Of a DNA stretch of 6,721 nt, positions 5,663-6,721 are shown one piece after another. Origin of the DNA: Peptococcaceae bacterium (GTDB lineage Bacteria; Bacillota; Desulfotomaculia; Desulfotomaculales; UBA12532). Within the stretch, counting starts at the first letter, position 1, and each line of letters starts with the position of its first letter. The position numbers and the translations under genes are program-made. The notes beneath the pieces are model-generated. The model worked only from the letters and a program-made list of their open reading frames with translations. It did not search any database and was not told the origin of the DNA. Location: NCBI GenBank assembly GCA_003445475.1, contig DMDP01000192.1:1-6721 (forward strand). Reading direction: 5' to 3'.

Positions 5663-6499
5663 TTGTCTGTTCACTGGTACCCCGGGCATATGCGGAAGGC
5701 GCGGCGGACCATAAGGGAGCACCTGCGGGCGTGTGACGTGGTCCTCGAGGTGCTGGACGCGCGCATCCCCTATACAAGCCGTAACCCCGACCTTAACGCC
5801 CTTCTTGGCAGCAAACCGCGGGTCGTCGTTTTGAACAAGGAAGACCTTGCCGACCGGGTTGCCACCAGCCGGTGGGTGAGAATCCTGGAAGCGGGAGGAC
5901 ACCCTGCGGTGCCTGTGTGCGCCCTGGACGGTACAGGCATAGGGGAGCTGGTTCGCAAGGTGCGCCGGGTGCTGGAGGTTGCCGGCAGCGTTGCGGCGGG
6001 GCGTACGCCTCGAGCCATGGTCGTCGGTATACCGAACGTGGGTAAATCGGCGCTGATCAACGCCCTGACGGGAAGGCGCGTGGCGGCGACCGGGTGTCGG
6101 CCCGGTATCACCCGCGGCAAGCAGTGGATAAGGGTGGGACCGTATTTCGAGTTGCTGGACACTCCGGGCATCCTGTGGCCGCGGCTGGGTGACGCCGAAG
6201 TAGGGTTTAAGCTGGCGGCGGTAGGCGCGGTTAAAGAAGAGGTACTGCCGGTCAGGGAGGCGGCCCTCTGGCTTGTGGAGTGGCTGCGCCGATATCACCC
6301 GGTAAGCCTCGAGGCGCGCTACGGGGCGGCGCATCTCTCTGGGGCCGAAATGCTGCAACACATTGCACACCGCCGCGGGTTCTTGTTGCCCGGAGGGCGG
6401 CCTGATGAAGACAGAGCGGCCCGGGCCGTTTTGAAAGATTTTCGCGAAGGGCAGCTCGGTTTGGTCACCCTGGATCTACCGGACGCGTTTGGGGAGTAG
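5663..6499 (+). CDS. rbgA: Ribosome biogenesis GTPase RbgA (YlqF)
   Basis: RbgA is a circularly permuted GTPase that acts late in 50S subunit assembly, needed in B. subtilis for incorporating L16 and other late proteins. The permuted motif order is visible in the 278-residue protein: G4 NKED (58-61) comes first, then G1 GIPNVGKS (122-129), G2 PGIT (147-150) and G3 DTPGI (166-170). The N-terminal WYPGHM (5-10) includes His9, the residue implicated in GTP hydrolysis in B. subtilis RbgA. The C-terminal region from about 190 is the helical ANTAR-like RNA-binding domain. The start is TTG at 5663: an in-frame TGA lies at 5639-5641, and the family N-terminus begins right here. The Shine-Dalgarno is poor (GGTGAT at 5654-5659), suggesting low expression compared with rplS. 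Gap of 32 nt after lepB. Confidence 0.97.
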   Translation: MSVHWYPGHMRKARRTIREHLRACDVVLEVLDARIPYTSRNPDLNALLGSKPRVVVLNKEDLADRVATSRWVRILEAGGHPAVPVCALDGTGIGELVRKVRRVLEVAGSVAAGRTPRAMVVGIPNVGKSALINALTGRRVAATGCRPGITRGKQWIRVGPYFELLDTPGILWPRLGDAEVGFKLAAVGAVKEEVLPVREAALWLVEWLRRYHPVSLEARYGAAHLSGAEMLQHIAHRRGFLLPGGRPDEDRAARAVLKDFREGQLGLVTLDLPDAFGE

Positions 6500-6506
6500 A
6501 GGCGAG

Positions 6507-6721
6507 ATGCGTGATGCGGAAGAAGCGAGGCTGAGCGGGCTCTGGCAGCACGAACGCAAACTCGCGGCCAGGGGGTATACGCTGGTCTGCGGGGTGGACG
6601 AAGCGGGACGCGGCCCGCTCGCGGGGCCGGTGGTGGCGGCCGCGGTCATCCTGCGCGACTGCCGGCGGCTTGAAGGCCTCAACGATTCCAAACGCTTGAC
6701 GCCGCGCCAGCGCGAGCAAAG
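6507..6721 (+). CDS. rnhB: Ribonuclease HII, N-terminal part (cut by window edge)
   Basis: RNase HII cuts RNA in RNA-DNA hybrids and starts removal of single ribonucleotides misincorporated in DNA. The first 71 codons are present and the rest lies beyond the right edge. The diagnostic [20 protein letters not shown] segment (residues 28-47) holds the first two acidic metal ligands, Asp31 and Glu32, and the GRG motif that reads the 2'-[15 protein letters not shown] (58-70) is the second conserved block. The two remaining catalytic Asp residues would fall outside the window. ATG at 6507, 7 nt after the rbgA stop, with a weak GAGGCGAG ribosome binding site. The rbgA-rnhB neighbourhood is standard for Firmicutes. 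Confidence 0.95.
   Translation, partial: MRDAEEARLSGLWQHERKLAARGYTLVCGVDEAGRGPLAGPVVAAAVILRDCRRLEGLNDSKRLTPRQREQ

Noticed and set aside
5588..6370. A 260-codon minus-strand open frame opposite lepB/rbgA
   Set aside because: Shadow of rbgA; the plus-strand GTPase motifs account for the region.
1..6721. CRISPR array, insertion sequence, phage or defence genes
   Set aside because: No regularly spaced repeats, terminal inverted repeats, transposase motifs or unfamiliar gene clusters are present; essentially every base belongs to a known housekeeping gene or its control region.

Overview
This is a GC-rich stretch of a bacterial chromosome, almost entirely coding. It carries the conserved Firmicutes ylxM-ffh-rpsP-khpA-ylqD-rimM-trmD-rplS-lepB-rbgA-rnhB gene string. 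The gene order, the strong AGGAGG-type ribosome binding sites, and the presence of YlxM, YlqD and RbgA (YlqF) point to the phylum Firmicutes. The high GC, the Arg-rich proteins and half of the start codons being GTG or TTG suggest a GC-rich member of the class Clostridia (Peptococcaceae- or Moorella-like). Genus is not resolvable by eye, and thermophily is only a guess.

Layout. Positions 1-582 on the minus strand hold the N-terminal 194 codons of a class-III PLP aminotransferase resembling putrescine aminotransferase PatA; its C-terminal part lies outside the window. Positions 583-728 are a compact divergent promoter region. It has two near-consensus sigma-A promoters back to back, one driving the aminotransferase leftward and one driving the ylxM operon rightward. 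From 729 to the right edge all genes are on the plus strand, tightly packed or overlapping, with no terminator visible between them. Gaps are 0-41 nt, and three junctions overlap: ylxM/ffh by 49 nt, ylqD/rimM by 16 nt and rimM/trmD by 4 nt. rnhB is cut by the right edge. A weaker extended -10 promoter may sit at the end of trmD, feeding rplS onward.

How the genes fit together. YlxM and Ffh belong to the signal recognition particle, which targets nascent membrane and secreted proteins. LepB (type I signal peptidase) cleaves exported preproteins. RpsP (S16), RimM (30S maturation, linked to S16/S19), RplS (L19) and RbgA (50S assembly GTPase) make and assemble ribosomes. TrmD methylates G37 of tRNA to hold reading frame. 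KhpA is a small KH-domain RNA-binding protein. RnhB removes ribonucleotides from DNA. The operon therefore couples ribosome production to co-translational export.

No undescribed system is evident. This is a housekeeping region, and the observations worth a second look are local: divergent promoters, a long ylxM/ffh overlap, a methionine-poor Ffh M domain, an AAGGAGG element inside ffh, a perfect hairpin in trmD, a possible rplS leader/promoter, and the aminotransferase standing where ftsY usually lies.
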